Origin: an uncultured Alloprevotella sp.
GTDB lineage: Bacteria; Bacteroidota; Bacteroidia; Bacteroidales; Bacteroidaceae
NCBI GenBank assembly: GCA_944320745.1
Contig: CALUIN010000016.1
Location: 1-37,452, forward strand
Length of the DNA: 37,452 bases
Direction: 5' to 3'
A program made the translations under genes and the position numbers. Shown one piece after another: positions 37,452-37,452 of this stretch (position 1 is the stretch's first letter; each line of letters opens with the position of its first letter). The notes beneath the pieces are model-generated. The model was not told the DNA's origin, ran no database searches, and saw only the letters and a list, made by a program, of their open reading frames with translations.

Positions 37452-37452
37452 A

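Noticed and set aside
1-37452. CRISPR arrays, insertion sequences, prophage or toxin-antitoxin genes
   Set aside because: No transposase, integrase, cas or toxin/antitoxin frames and no spaced direct repeats of CRISPR type were seen. The 21-bp arrays have no variable spacers of spacer length.

Overview
The window is a chromosomal segment from a GC-rich member of the Bacteroidota, most likely order Bacteroidales. Three things support this. Most transcription units carry the Bacteroidota promoter box TAnnTTTG instead of a sigma70 -10/-35 pair. Genes generally lack Shine-Dalgarno sequences. The gene content is typical of the group: biosynthetic SpeA, a DUF5686 outer-membrane protein, DUF3109, a DPP IV-type S9 peptidase, and a tRNA-Glu/rpsT unit. 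I cannot place it below order level. No phage, insertion sequence, integrase, CRISPR array or rRNA is visible. It reads as core genome.

Layout, left to right. A partial tRNA-Leu(CAA) (-) is followed by manC (+). Next is a six-gene run argB - U32 protein (TrhP-like) - HAD phosphatase - ribF - CPBP protease - dusB (+), ending at a 44-bp perfect palindrome. An SLC13-type transporter (+) converges on recO, which follows a secreted alpha/beta hydrolase (both -). Then come tRNA-Glu(UUC)-rpsT (+), an RlmL-like rRNA methyltransferase with a repeat-built basic tail plus a DPP IV-like peptidase (+), ridA plus a LOG-family protein (+), and a small MESH1-like HD hydrolase (-).

The centre (17.9-26.0 kb) is the 3' half of a division and cell-wall (dcw) cluster: murG, then murC - ftsQ - ftsA - ftsZ - second ftsZ - yqeY. 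The usual upstream half (mraZ to ftsW) is absent from the left flank. The two ftsZ genes stand in tandem. Both are full length with intact GTP-binding and catalytic-loop motifs. This is the most unusual genetic feature of the window.

The right part is all on the minus strand. Read in the direction of transcription from the right edge it runs tRNA-Asn(GUU), ino1 (inositol-phosphate synthase), a DUF5686 outer-membrane protein, topA - aroK - speA, ung, and a DUF3109 cysteine-rich protein.

Three intergenic spots (7.05, 17.73-17.81 and 26.40-26.52 kb) share one family of 21-bp-periodic repeats with the core ACGGGGCTAAG / CTTAGCCCCGT. At two of these spots the repeat is folded into a terminator-like hairpin. 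This repeat family and the tandem ftsZ pair are the observations I would follow first.
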